Shown here one piece after another: positions 1 to 10,369 of a stretch of DNA of 64,000 nucleotides; the stretch's first letter is position 1, and the number at the start of each line of letters is the position of its first letter. Below the pieces are notes generated by a model. That model was not told where the DNA came from and searched no databases. It was given only the letters and a program-made list of their open reading frames with translations. The translations under genes and the position numbers were made by a program. Source of the DNA: Papio anubis (lineage: Eukaryota > Chordata > Mammalia > Primates > Cercopithecidae); the NCBI RefSeq assembly GCF_008728515.1, contig NC_044988.1:33273159-33337158 (forward strand). Direction: 5' to 3'.

Positions 1-462
1 CTTAACCCTGCCACCACCCACTTTCTACTGCAAGGACAGGCACTGTGAAGTGAAAGGACCCACAGCCCTTGAACTGGAAGGAACAGAAAAGGCAGGAGAA
101 AGAGGATGTAAGAGGAGAGCAGCAGGGGGATGCAGGAAGGAGGAGGATAAAGGGATTACCAGAGGAGAGGAGGTGAGAAAACACAGAGAGGGAAGGAATG
201 AAGGGGGAAGACATGGTCAAAGAAGAGGAGAAAGAAGGAAGGGCGCTGGAGGAGGACACAGAAGTTAGGGTGGCAACGAAGAGGAGAAGGGAGAATGAAG
301 AAAAGGGACCTTGTTCTGCTCCCACCCATCTCCCACCTGAACACCCTCTCCTCCCTCCTCCCTGAAATATCCCCCAGCCGTGAGTATCCAGTCCTAGTGC
401 CTCTTCCTTGCAGTGGCTGTCAGTGCTGGGTACTCTTTAGAATACCCGGAGAAACTTGCCAG
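1..462. other. Unique DNA with purine-rich stretch
   Basis: No repeat or gene is recognised. About 85-300 is strongly G/A-rich on the + strand (GGAGGA, GAAGAG motifs), so its open frames are low-complexity (K/E/R on +, S/F/L on -) and not credible proteins. Confidence 0.6.
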
Positions 463-605
463 GCCCCACCCCCCCCCCCCCACCCCCACCCCCGCCAGAG
501 ATTCTTACTTAATCAGCCTGGATAGGATCTAGGCATCAGGACTTTTTATAAGCTTCCTAGGAGACAAATGGGCAGCCAGGGTGAAGAACCATTGTCATAA
601 AGCCC
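440..605 (+). mobile_element. MER5-like DNA transposon relic
   Basis: The order CAGGCCCCACCCC, CCAGAGATTCT, a diverged GATTCAGTAGG-like stretch, then AAGCTTCCTAGG follows the hAT-Charlie MER5 consensus. Copies of this non-autonomous family are old. Here the central C-run has expanded. Subfamily (MER5 versus MER58) is not certain. Confidence 0.5.
463..494. repeat. Poly-C tract (C-rich microsatellite)
   Basis: A run of C interrupted only by a few A and one G. It sits where the MER5 consensus has a short CCCCACCCCC motif, so it probably grew from that motif. Confidence 0.85.
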
Positions 606-715
606 TTTTTGATCTCTTTGTCCCACCTGGGATGGCTCCTACAGTCAAACTCAGAGCCCTCATGTAGGTCTCACACTTGTCAGCTGGAGAGACTGAAGTG
701 ATACAATTTTAGAAC

Positions 716-938
716 CCAGACCCCAGAACCAAACTGCTGGGATTTAGTCCTGACTCCACCTTTAATAGCTGAGCAACTTTAGGGCAGTCACTTAAGCTCT
801 TTGTGCCTGTCTCTCTATCTGCAAAAGGAGAATGAATATAGTCAGGTATTTGCCTTACAGCATTGTTTTGGAGACTGAGTTAATATTTGTTAAGTGCTTA
901 GAACAGTGGCTGCCACACATAATGTATGATTAAAGCAT
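716..938 (+). mobile_element. MIR SINE
   Basis: Core-SINE landmarks in order: GGGATTTAGTCC, AGCTGAGCAACTTTAGGGCAGTCACTTAAGC, TTTGTGCCTGTCTC, GTTAATATTTGTTAAGTGCTTAGAACAGTGG. It is near full length and well diverged, as expected for this ancient mammalian family. Confidence 0.85.
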
Positions 939-2987
939 TTTTTTAGATAAAACAAAATCAGCCTGCATCATCTCCGAATTGTTACTCTATCTTGTCAAGC
1001 TGTTTAACCTTTTGTGTACATGCCCGTGCCCGGTTTACAACTGCCCACTTCTGTCATTCCCACCACACCAAAGCCATTGCTGTCTGCATCATAGGCACTC
1101 ACAGTCTGTTAAGTGAACAAAGAAGAAGCAAGAAATAATTCCAAAATATATATAACCTGTTCATTAAAATTAAGACTTGGCTGTGAGTTAATACTTTAAA
1201 AAAAAAAAAAAGTCGTTTAAACAATTTCAACTTATGAACAAAGGTCTTAGGCAGTGGTTGGGATGGGGGGAGCACAGTATAAGTAACAGGAGATGTGTGG
1301 CACAAGGAAGAGTCCTGAGTGGTTCTCAAATTGGACAATTCTGATATCTAACTGAGGTTACAGAAGGTCATAAAGTAGGCTGAAGAAAGAAGAGAGGTAG
1401 AAGTTCTGAAAAAATACCCAGGTCAGAGGAATAAAAGGCCACAAAAGGCAAACTTACTACTTTATCATTGTGCCTAAGGCAGGCCCAGTCTACATTTCTA
1501 TTTTGATGACTGATTTGCATACACACTCATATACATTTTAACTCTGAAAGTAGAAGTTCCATATGTGTTTTATTTACTCTCATTTATTTTTTATCTTTAC
1601 CAGTTGGCCTATTTTTTTTTCTTCGCATGACATCAGGAGATCATCATTGCAACAAGCAACTCAGCTTAGAAGCGCTGGGATAACTCCGAAAGAGACATTT
1701 GAGACAAGATGTAGAACTTTGTATTAGAGTACAAGAAAATTTGTAATGCACAAATTCGGCGGCCAAAAGATTTCTCTCAAAGGTATGAAAAGATGTCTGT
1801 GCTTTATTTTCAAAGAAACCAAGTAAGACGTGGTCCCTGAATCACTGTCTGAACGCAAACAGCATTTGGCTTTGATCTGAGTTGTTGAAAACTATGACCA
1901 ATTTATCCTGAGGATGCCAAACCATCAGAGAATGTTTTTAAGTCTGGATTTCCATATCAGGATTCTGCTACACACTTTTTCTCTTCATTTCACATTACAC
2001 AGGGCCAACCCAAAATAGTACTTCCAACAATGGATGTAGTTGGTATGATAATTTCACATCTAGTTATGGGCAAGGGGTAGATGGGCCTTTTTCTTACTGA
2101 CATGCTCATGTGGCCCACGAAATATATATAAAAATATAATTAAACAGTAAATGGAATTATTTGATATAATCCCCCTTCTATACTGTATTGATAGACTTCT
2201 TAGGCAGACTCAGCCAGTTTCCAAGTGAATGGGGAATACGGAAAATTTCATAAACTCGCTTGTCAAATGAACGTGCCCCAGTGTGCCTCTCCAATCTACC
2301 CGAGTCACACCTGCTGCCGGCCTTCTTCCTGCTCTCCACCTGGTCCAAGAAGAGTCACTGCCGATTTTTTGAACTTCATTTGCAAACCTAAACCCCAAAT
2401 ATATCCGTTAGTTTCAATGCCGAATCACATTTGCAGTGCCCCTTCCTGCCTCCAAAGCTAAACTATATGTGTGTGAAGGTGCAGACACAGGGGCAGCAGA
2501 TCCAGTCCCATGAGGACATGCACCAGCCATCTTGCAAGCATGTGCGACACACCAAGGACCTCCTACAATGAGCCAATCACCCAGGATTATCCGCTTTTGG
2601 GTCTCAGTAGGATTTTTTAGGAAGGTGATGAGGACTTGATCAGCACATACAGTCTCTGAAGCACTTTCCACTCTGCCCACATCCTTCTGAAATAAGTAAA
2701 TGGGGGTGGTGATGTTGATGTTTTACACTTCTCTACAATTTAGGGCATCTAAATCACCCAAAGGTAGGTATTTGTCTAAAATCATAGTCTGAAGCTAGAG
2801 ATTTGGACCCATTCTGCATTCAGGGTGCATCTTCAGATTTCAATACAGACAAGGTGTAGAGGATTTGGAGGGCAGTGCGCAACTTCTAAGGATGGAAACT
2901 TTATAGAAGTGCCTAATCCTAAAGCTAGAGTGTCTTTGCAGGAGTTCTTAATGCTAAGGAGTCTGTGGATAGAAGTGGATACCTTTT
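939..2987. other. 2 kb with no recognised repeat
   Basis: I see no SINE, LINE or LTR landmarks apart from an A-run near 1198-1212. Several CpGs survive around 1755-1765 and 2270-2430, unusual for neutral AT-rich primate DNA. Frames are short (under 90 codons). This could be conserved non-coding DNA or simply old unrecognised sequence. Confidence 0.5.
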
Positions 2988-3276
2988 GGCCAGGCCTGGT
3001 GGCTGATGCCTGTAATCCCAACATTTTGGGAGGCCGAGGCAGGCGGATCACTTGAGCCCCAGAGTTCAAGACCAGCCTGGCCAAGATGGCAAAACCCCGT
3101 CTCTACTAAAAATACAAAAATTAGCCAGGCGTTGTGGCACGTGCTTGTAATCCCAGCAACTTGGGAGGCTGAGGCAAAAGAATCACTTGAACTGGAGAGG
3201 TGGAGGTTGCAGTGAGCGGAGATAGCACCACTACACTCCAGCCTGGGTGGCAGAGCAAGACTCTGTCTCAAAAAAG
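2988..3276 (+). mobile_element. AluS/J, full length
   Basis: Starts GGCCAGGCCTGGTGGC and has both monomers with the middle A-rich linker (AAAATACAAAAATTAGCC). It ends CTCTGTCTCAAAAAA with a short TAAATAAATA tail. The divergence suggests an older Alu than AluY. Confidence 0.95.
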
Positions 3277-3795
3277 TAACTAAATAAATATAAAGTGTTT
3301 ACCTTTTGTAATCCCATGTATTTCATTTTAGACCTTATTATGAGAAGCAGTCCACAAGCTTCACCAGACTCCCAAAGGAATCCATTCCACGGTAAGTTAC
3401 TGACCCCTGAAACTGTCAGGGCCCACTCCCCCTCCCTCCCAAGCCAGAATAACTCCACACCCAGACACCAGATCTGCATCCCCCCAACTCCTACCCCTAC
3501 CCTGACTTCCACCGTCTGTATTCCCTAACAGCAACATGGTGGCCCTGACCCTCCTGCATCAGACTTATCACTGCCCCCGTCTTTTAGAGTCACCTCCCCT
3601 GCCTTCTATAAAACACTGTCTTGTCCTGGGAGTTTGGGTTGTATGTTTAAAGACTGTCAGCCGTGGTCGTCTGACAGGGGAGCAGGGGAGGTGGTTAGGT
3701 GACAGGAATTTGGTTCCATGATGTCTTCATTTTTAGAGTAAGCCCATTTTACTTAAATGATCAAGAAAACAGAAAAGATCTTTTAAAAATCTATT
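3277..3795. other. Unique DNA, no gene recognised
   Basis: No repeat landmark is seen. The stretch contains an acceptor-like site at 3331 and a donor-like site at 3392 that could bound a 60-nt exon (see findings). Without transcript data this is only a possibility. Confidence 0.4.
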
Positions 3796-4050
3796 CTTCT
3801 TGTAAGTGGAAACTACATGATGAGAACACACGTACACAAAGAGAAGAACCACAGACACTGGGGTCTACTTGAGGGTGGAGAGTGGGAGTAGGGAGAGGAG
3901 CAGAGAAAAATAACTATTGGGTACGAGGTTTAGTATCTGGATCACAAAATAATCTGTACAACAAACCTGCATGACATGAGTTTACCTGTATAACAAACCT
4001 GCACATGTACATCTGAACCTAAAATAAATGTTAAAAAAAAAAAAAAAAAA
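3796..4050 (+). mobile_element. 5'-truncated L1 3' end
   Basis: TGTAAGTGGAAACTACATGATGAGAACACA, a diverged ACACTGGGGTCTACTTGAGGGTGG, AATAATCTGTACAACAAACC and TAACAAACCTGCACATGTAC mark the L1 3' UTR. It ends in AAAATAAATGTT plus a poly-A tail. L1P-age copy; only about 250 bp was inserted. Confidence 0.9.
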
Positions 4051-4092
4051 AGAAAGAAAGAAAGAAAGAAACAAACAAACAAACAAACAAAC
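4031..4092. repeat. Poly-A, (GAAA)n, (CAAA)n tail repeat
   Basis: The L1 A-tail has matured into A18, then GAAA units, then CAAA units, right up to the start of the following Alu. Confidence 0.95.
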
Positions 4093-4099
4093 TTTACAT

Positions 4100-4392
4100 G
4101 CTGGGCGTGGTGGCTCACACCTGTAATCCCAGCACTTTGGGAGGCCAAGGCTGGCAGATCACTTGAGGTCAGGAGTTCAAGACCATCCTGGCCAACACGG
4201 CAAAACTCCATCTCTACTAAAAATACAAAGAAGAGCCAGGTGGTGGTGCGCACCTGGAATCCCAGCTACTGGGGAGGCTGGGGCAGGAGAACCACTTGAA
4301 CCGGGGAGTGGGAGGTTGCAGTGAGCTGAGATCGCACCACTGCACTCCAGCCTGGGTGACTGAGTGAGACTTTGTCTCAAAAAAAAAAAAAG
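4100..4392 (+). mobile_element. AluS, full length
   Basis: Starts GCTGGGCGTGGTGGCTCACACC, has both monomers and ends GACTTTGTCTCA plus a poly-A tail. It lies directly after the L1 A-tail, so it probably inserted into or beside that tail. Confidence 0.95.
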
Positions 4393-4689
4393 GAAAAAAA
4401 AAAGAAACTTTCCAGTTGTACACATACACAGGCACCCATATGAGCATGCATGTCCATACATGCAAATTTTGCCAATAAATTATTTGCAGTGTAGTTATAC
4501 ATATGAAAAACAGATCTGCTCTTCCTCCCAATTTCTTCTTGATTGTGCTTGCATTCCTTGTCCTCCTCTCTTCAGCTGACCGTGCTGTTACCTTAGGCCT
4601 CTTCTATTCTTTCCCTCTCTGTTTTATGGCTCTGCTCACTTCACTGTGGCTTAGTGGAACTGAAGGAGGCCTTGGGGCAGGTGGAGCTG

Positions 4690-4762
4690 GGTATGCCAGC
4701 CCTGAGGGCTGTGTCTCCAGCCAGATCATTTAATCTCTGCTTCTCAGTTTACTCATCCATAG
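4690..4762 (+). mobile_element. MIR fragment
   Basis: ATCATTTAATCTCTGCTTCTCAGTTTACTCATCCATAGG matches the MIR stretch TTAACCTCTCTGTGCCTCAGTTTCCTCATCTG. The next MIR copy lies immediately downstream in opposite orientation. Confidence 0.55.
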
Positions 4763-4765
4763 GAA

Positions 4766-4993
4766 GAGCTAACATTTTGCAGGTGCTTACTCAGGCCAGG
4801 CATGTTACATATATTAGTTCATTTAATCCTCACAATAACACTATGAGGTTGGTAACATTAGCCCACATGCACACACTGAGGTACAGAAAAATTAAATCAC
4901 TTCCCCAGGATACACAATGATAGTAGCTCCTCTACTTTTTCTAGTCTTCTGGCTTCAGAGTCTGTCCTTTTAGCACTATGCTATGCTGCTTCT
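4766..4993 (-). mobile_element. MIR SINE
   Basis: Reverse-strand MIR landmarks: GCTAACATTTTGCAGGTGCTTACTC, TTCATTTAATCCTCACAATAACACTATGAGG, CTGAGGTACAGAAAAATTAAATCACTT, and CTATGCTATGCTGC at the MIR 5' end. Essentially complete. Confidence 0.9.
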
Positions 4994-5394
4994 TTGGGGA
5001 AGAAAAAAAAAAGTCTCAAACTGAATTCCACATACCTGTGTAACAGTACTCTTTTGTTGATTAGAGATAACATGGGAGGTGGAGGTTGGACATACAGAAT
5101 GCCCGGCACATAGTAGGTCTAGCTGTCATCACACTCCTCTAATGAGCATCACCCTAAGCTTCCTCCGCACAACTCCATTAACTCTGGCAAGTGTGTCTGC
5201 TTCCATAGCCCACAGGAATCTTAGTTTGAGCAGCTGTCTTCTTTCTGAGCCATTGCTGCTCCCTTTTCAGCCATTCTTCTCACTGTGCCACCTCCCCCCT
5301 CCATCTCACCCTGCCTGCTTTCTGGATGTTTCTGGCATCAGCTCCCATTGTTCAGAACCCATCTCCTCCCACCACCCAACTTGAGGTCCTCAGT
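4994..5394. other. Unassigned DNA before L2
   Basis: A short CCGGCACATAGTAGG at 5102 resembles a MIR/L2 tail. The rest is pyrimidine-rich and may be a more diverged 5' continuation of the following L2. No gene is seen. Confidence 0.4.
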
Positions 5395-5765
5395 TCTCTC
5401 AGCCAGACCAGTTCGCTAACCTCCTCATGGGTCTGCTGGCCTCCAGTCTCTCCCCACACAAATTTGGCTGACATGCAGTTGTCAGATTAGTGGTCCTGGA
5501 TGTGACTCTTTGATCTTGGACCTTGATTTTTCTCTCTGGCAGTGTCCCCTGCCCAATACTCTGTTCTTGAGTCAAAATGGACTAGTTACTAGAGTCTTCA
5601 AACACACCTTGAGTTTTACCTCTGCTGAGATGCCCTTCCTAGGCCAATCTCCCACCTTAAGATCAAGTTCCAATGCCAGCTCCTCCCGCAGCCTTCCCTG
5701 GGAGTCTCAAGTGCACTTGGACTTCCTCTCCCTTGCATTTTGCACTGGGTGTGTGTTGTGGGAGG
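5395..5765 (+). mobile_element. L2 LINE 3' portion
   Basis: CTAACCTCCTCATGGGTCTGCTGGCCTCCAGTC, GAGATGCCCTTCCTAGG and CAATGCCAGCTCCTCCCGCAGCCTTCCCTGG follow the L2 ORF2 C-terminal and 3' UTR order. Old and diverged. Confidence 0.7.
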
Positions 5766-5849
5766 TAGGGGATCAGTGAGCATGGTCTTTTCCACCTCTA
5801 ACTGATTTATAAGGTCTTACACAGGCTTGGGCCTCAATATTTATTAAAA

Positions 5850-6243
5850 ATATAAATGTGTAAATGGGAAAAACTGAAGTCCAGAAAGATTCACTGACAA
5901 AATCAATAAATCAGGTAGTTGAGAGATGGCATTACATAAAAATGTAGTTAGCCATATTGCCTGAGTTTAAGCCAACTCTAGCATTTATTGCTGGTGTTAC
6001 CTGGGGCAAGTAACTTAACCTTTGTGTGCCTCAGTTTTCTCAGCAGCAATGTGGGAATAATAATAGTACTTATCTCATAGGATGGTCATGAGGATTAAGT
6101 GAATTAATACTTATAAAATGTTCAAAATGGTACTTAATACATTGTAAGCACTCAAATGTTAGCTAGTTTTTTTTTTTTTCATTAATGGCAGACCCGAATT
6201 AGAATCAAGAACCCTTGACTTTCAGTCCAGTGCTCTTTCTCCC
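5850..6243 (-). mobile_element. MIR SINE split by another MIR
   Basis: The 3'-proximal part lies at about 5850-5931 (GGGAAAAACTGAAGTCCAGAAAGATTC...GAGAGATGGCA). The rest follows at 6185-6243 (ATGGCAGACCCGAATTAGAATC...CAGTGCTCTTTCTCC). The two pieces join in MIR order and flank a plus-strand MIR. Confidence 0.6.
5932..6184 (+). mobile_element. MIR SINE nested in a MIR
   Basis: ATTGCCTGAGTTTAAGCC, GGGGCAAGTAACTTAACCTTTGTGTGCCTCAG, ATAATAGTACTTATCTCATAGGATGG and AAGCACTCAAATGTTAGC give a near-complete MIR. ATGGCA is present at both junctions, consistent with a short target duplication. A T-run at 6168-6179 follows the 3' end. Confidence 0.8.
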
Positions 6244-6647
6244 AGGCTCCATGTCTTGGCACTGTGTAGCTACCTGCCACTCAATGCTCTCTGTTTCCTC
6301 AGTGTCCTTACTCTTTGTTCAACTTCCCTACTCCATGCAAAAAAGATGCATGCACATGATATATGTTTGCATATGCATATACATTCAAGTCAATAGGTAA
6401 ATACTGCTTTTTCCATTTAAGGTAGTCTAGAACTTTGATGATGCTATGTGGTCTTCAGTCAAAAAAAAAAAAAAGAAAGAAAGTAGGGGATTCTCTGTCA
6501 CCCACAGTGCAGGATAAGCCTCTTACAAGAAAAGAAACAGCTATGGAAGCTTTCATATCTTCTCTAGTTCCAAGATACTTCCACTAGCAGTTTCTGAAAA
6601 GCCACCATGACAGGTCAGAACTCACATGGAAAAGAACACTGATTTTT
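6244..6647. other. Unique DNA with A-rich microsatellite
   Basis: No repeat landmark except A14 followed by GAAAGAAAG at about 6460-6483. No gene is recognised. Confidence 0.5.
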
Positions 6648-6830
6648 CTGGAGCCAGGCAGAACTGGGTTTAGATGTCAACTTTCTCATTCATTAGCTCT
6701 GGGGGTTTGGGCAAGTTCCTTTAACCTCTGTCCCTGAGCCTTCATAGGGCTGTGGGCAGAATGGATGAACCAATTTTCAAAAGGCATTAAGCTCAGTACC
6801 AGGCACCCAGCAAACCCTGCTGTTAGCTCG
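6648..6830 (+). mobile_element. MIR SINE
   Basis: GGAGCCAGGCAGAACTGGGTTTAGATG, GGTTTGGGCAAGTTCCTTTAACCTCTGTCCCTGAGCC and AGCTCAGTACCAGGCACCCAGC match MIR in order, diverged. Confidence 0.8.
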
Positions 6831-7836
6831 ATTTCTTTGGGATGAGTAGTGCTGGAACTCTCAGGGATTCAGTGCTGCTGAGGGTGAAAATGGGAAGCCT
6901 CAAAAGCCAGTTTGCCAAGACCATAGCTTGTGGAGCCATTCCCTAGCCCAGCTGCTGAAGGAATATTTCCTCTCTACCCTTGTGGTCCTTCCACTCTCTC
7001 CTGCTGCTCTGTGTACTGACTCAACCAGAGTGTCTTTTCTTGGAGATACAACTCCCACCAAAGAGAAGAGAAAGAAGTCTAATTTCGGATCTCAGTTAAT
7101 TTGGGAAATGGACTTTCTCACACTCAAAATCATGTGTCCCAGATGCATTTCCTAGTGAAAGAAACAAAGCTCGTCATCTTGTCAGTCTCTAGTGCACTTT
7201 TCAAGTTGACCCAACATGATATTGAGAGGACAAGCGATCATGCCTATCTCCTACACAAGAAGCCTGAGACTGAATGGTTTGCCAGGAGACTCTGGGGTCC
7301 TTACTGTTAGTATCTCAGGGCTTGATCACTCAGTCCATGTTCTAAAACTCGATATGCGATGACACTTTTCTAAATGCTCTCCATTTAATAATAAGTTTAA
7401 GTTTTATTTTTAAATAAAATGAACCTCTATTTTTTTAAAGCCTTTAAATTGATTCAAACCCTTCTAAAGCAGAGTTAATTCCTAAACTTCACCCTCTGCC
7501 GCCTACATGCCTTAGAAATACAACTGTCTTTAGATCTCATGTTGCAGAACCATAATTTTACATAACAGCATTCAACCAAATATTGGTTCTGTTATTTTCC
7601 ACAACAAGCCTGTTGATACTTTGTGCAATGAAAGAGTTTTCAATGGAAAACTTTTCATGGAAGACATACACTCAGAACACCTCTCTCTGTGTGGCTACAT
7701 TCTCATGAACTTCCCCGTGAAACACAGTGGGGACTGCAGACAACCTCCCTGGGTCTTCTGGGGCCAACCTCTGTGAGATACCTGCTCTTAGCCAAACCAA
7801 GAGGGAGGTTCCTGGAAGGAGAAAGGTTGACTTGGG

Positions 7837-7855
7837 CTGTCAGTAGGTGGCGCGC
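7837..7855 (+). promoter_or_regulatory. CTCF-like motif, forward orientation
   Basis: TCAGTAGGTGGCGC (7840-7853) fits 13 of 14 positions of the degenerate CTCF core CCASYAGRKGGCRS. CTCF is the zinc-finger protein that anchors chromatin loops, and motif orientation matters for loop formation. The site has three CpGs and lies in non-repeat DNA. Occupancy is not shown by sequence. Confidence 0.55.
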
Positions 7856-8103
7856 GTTCCCCAGCATTAGCCCTGACCCTAGCTCAGAGGTACCTGGACA
7901 TGTTCTTCCAGGTATGGGCTTCTAGAATGCAGACCTCTTAGACCAGAAATCTCATGTTACCTCTTGGGATGCTGTTGCCCTGAAACACCAAGTTGTTCAC
8001 AAAACTCTGCTACTCTAAATTTTAGAAAGGAAGCAGGATATTACGTATTGTATTTTTAAAATAAAACACGTTCTTATCTGGGATGATCACAATGGAAATT
8101 TTA

Positions 8104-8132
8104 AATACATACATATATATGTATGTATGTAT
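8104..8132. repeat. CATA/TATG microsatellite
   Basis: ATACATACATATATATGTATGTATG is a short, self-complementary AT/GT repeat. Confidence 0.85.
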
Positions 8133-8560
8133 ATGCCATTCCCCTTTATGAAGCATACATCACACCTCCCCTAATGCCACTGTCAGTCTATCCTCAACAA
8201 AAAAGATTTCTCCAACTTTTTCTGGTTTTGGAAGAGAGGGTAGGATTCCTACAAGCTAAATTCTAAAGAATAATCATTAAACTCATATAGCTACCTTTGC
8301 AAATCCGATGATTGCTCACATAACCCCTTCGCAGATTCTCCGATAAGGTCCCACAACTTGTTTTTTGTTTAAAATACATCTTCATTTTTTGTGGGTCCTT
8401 AACTGGACTGACTTTATTGCAAGTCAACAGATATTTTAGCAGGTCCTACTACTTGCTAGGGACAGAGTAGTACAGTAGGTCCTTAAATATCGCCATTTCA
8501 TTCAACATCATTTTGTGATAACATTGATGAGAAAAACAAAATCAGTTCCTGGCCAGATCC

Positions 8561-8830
8561 ACTGTGTGGAGTGTGTATGTTCTCCACATGTTTATATGGG
8601 TTTTCTCTGGGTACTCTGGTTTCCATCCACACCCCAAAGTGTGCATGCTAGGTGAATCAGCATGTCTAAATGGTCCCAGTGCGAGTAAGTATGGGCATGT
8701 GTGTGAGTGTGCACTGAGATGGGACGGCAGCCTGCCCAGAGTTGGTTCCTGCCTTGCACCCTGAGCTGCTGGGATAGGCTTCGACCATCTGCAGCCCTGA
8801 ACTGGAATAAGCAGGTAAATAATTATCTTA
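8561..8830 (+). mobile_element. Ancient vertebrate V-SINE/RTE-tail-like repeat
   Basis: The order GTGTGGAGTGTGTATGTTCTCC, GGGTTTTCTCTGGGTACTCTGGTTTCC, ATCCACACCCCAAAG, CTAAATGGTCCC, CTGCCTTGCACCCTGAGCTGCTGGGATAGGCT, then CCCTGAACTGGAATAAGCAGG follows a pattern common in fish and amniote SINEs and RTE tails (the central V-domain is GTTTGCATGTTCTCC...GGGTTTCCTCCGGGT). In a mammal this is very old. I cannot name the Dfam family; MamRTE/MamSINE-type entries are the candidates. Confidence 0.65.
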
Positions 8831-9384
8831 TTTATTTTTATTAATCTTTTAAAAATGTATGCATAGCTCACATTTATTTCAGTGTTTAATATAAGAAGTG
8901 TTTGTGGTCTTTATTTAGAAGTTTTTGTGACCAGAAAACCATCGTAGGAACTTAACTCTTGTTTATATCCATTAGCCGTTGGTAACATTGGTTTTTTAAT
9001 ATGTTGTTTTGCTTAAAGTCACAGTATCTAAGAACCTATTGACAATGTTAAGTGAAGACTTGCTGTCCCTTCAAGGAGATTAATCTAGTTGAAAGATGAG
9101 GATGCTCGAGCAGGGCACTTAGAATAAAGAAAAGATAGTCTTTGATATCATATTGGCTAAGAAAAAAGAGAATGTATTCTGTGCCTTTCAACGACAAGGT
9201 TAAGCTCAAAATATATTCTTGCGTACTTTAAGTACTGGTCTTTACATCAGAAATGAGGTAGAGATCAAGTTCTCTTGTACTTAACGTGTGACCCAAGCAC
9301 CCTCATCAGTCCTTGGCACAGCCTTTCCTTACCCATGCAGTGGCTTCTCAGTGAAATCTTCCCAATAGTTTTTTACAGTACTGA
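8831..9384. other. Unique AT-rich DNA
   Basis: No repeat landmark, gene or regulatory motif recognised. Confidence 0.5.
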
Positions 9385-9483
9385 TGCCTATCCTAAAGAT
9401 TCTGATTTAATCACTGTGGGATGCAGCCCCCACACACATTTCCCCGAGACATTCTTCTTGCAGCCACACTTGAGAACCACTGC
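9385..9483 (+). mobile_element. MER5/MER58-like hAT relic
   Basis: TCTGATTTAATCACTGTGGGATGCAGCC and the terminal CACTTGAGAACCACTG are typical of the right ends of hAT-Charlie non-autonomous elements. Confidence 0.55.
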
Positions 9484-10369
9484 TTTAAAGGCATTTGTAA
9501 TTGTTATGTCTTTAGGAAGCAGATGTCTTTTTAAAAATATCAGTCTAAAGAAGACACAAAATCCCTATGAAATAACAATGGCAAAAAAATGCTACAGTGA
9601 GTATAAAACATTTTAGATTACCTATTGCTTAAGATTATTCATCCTTTTATATGATACCTATTTTCATTAGTCACAGATTCTAAATGGATCTTTTTTTAAA
9701 ATCAGCAGGTTGATCACAGAGGTGGTCTACAGAAAAAATTAAGAGAAAAAATGAGCAGGCATTATTCAAGTTCCTACTATGTGAAACATTTATGAAGCTC
9801 AGAATTTATTTATTGTTCATTTTGTCTAGGACCTGAAGAATTGAAACCATTGAGAGTGAATGAAGTAGCACATGTAAAAAAGTACTTTGTAAACTTTAAG
9901 CTGCCAAGCAGATGGAAGTTATTATCAATAACCTTCTTCAGCCTTACTCAAGCCAAGGGAATTGTTCCTTGTGTGATTGATGATAAATAATATTAAAATA
10001 GCACATCTACACAGTAAAATCTTTGTGAAGATATACTTAGAAAGAACATGTGTATAATGTGAGAAAAGTAACTAGAAAAATTATAGAAACTGGGGAATGT
10101 CAAAATAAGTTATTTCAGCAGCTGGGAAAGGAGGAAGCATGTTTTAAAATGCATGCTTTGAACAAATGTACTGGTATTCTTGGGAGCCGGGGTACTCTCT
10201 GCGGGAGAGGTGGTAGGTGGAGGGCAGTTACAATGATGGAAAGTGGGGAGGTAAGGAAGAGTTCTCTTATGTTTGATTGGAATTCGAGGGGCCAGGATGA
10301 ACCCACAAATTTAAAGAAATGTATATCTCCCAGTTCTATTCACTAAAAGCACCTAGAATCAATGACATC
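9484..10369. other. Mostly unique DNA with a MIR-like tail
   Basis: About 9838-9935 (GTACTTTGTAAACTTTAAGCTGCC...GTTATTATCAAT) resembles the 3' tail of MIR-type SINEs. At 10135-10158 an imperfect palindrome (AAGCATG, TTTTAAAA, CATGCTT) is seen. No gene is recognised. Confidence 0.45.

Larger units (their letters stand above)
6831..8560. other. 1.7 kb with no recognised repeat
   Basis: No gene or interspersed repeat is recognised, apart from a weak L2-tail-like string near 8424-8475 and a CATA/TATG microsatellite at 8104-8132. It contains the CTCF-like motif at 7837-7855. Frames are under 80 codons. Confidence 0.5.

Noticed and set aside
4217..4531. About 100-codon frames antisense to Alus (also 2954-3271, 51512-51845, 33136-33402, 56976-57299)
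   Set aside because: They contain the typical antisense-Alu peptide strings (SVTQAGVQW, SSWDYR) and reflect Alu sequence, not coding genes.
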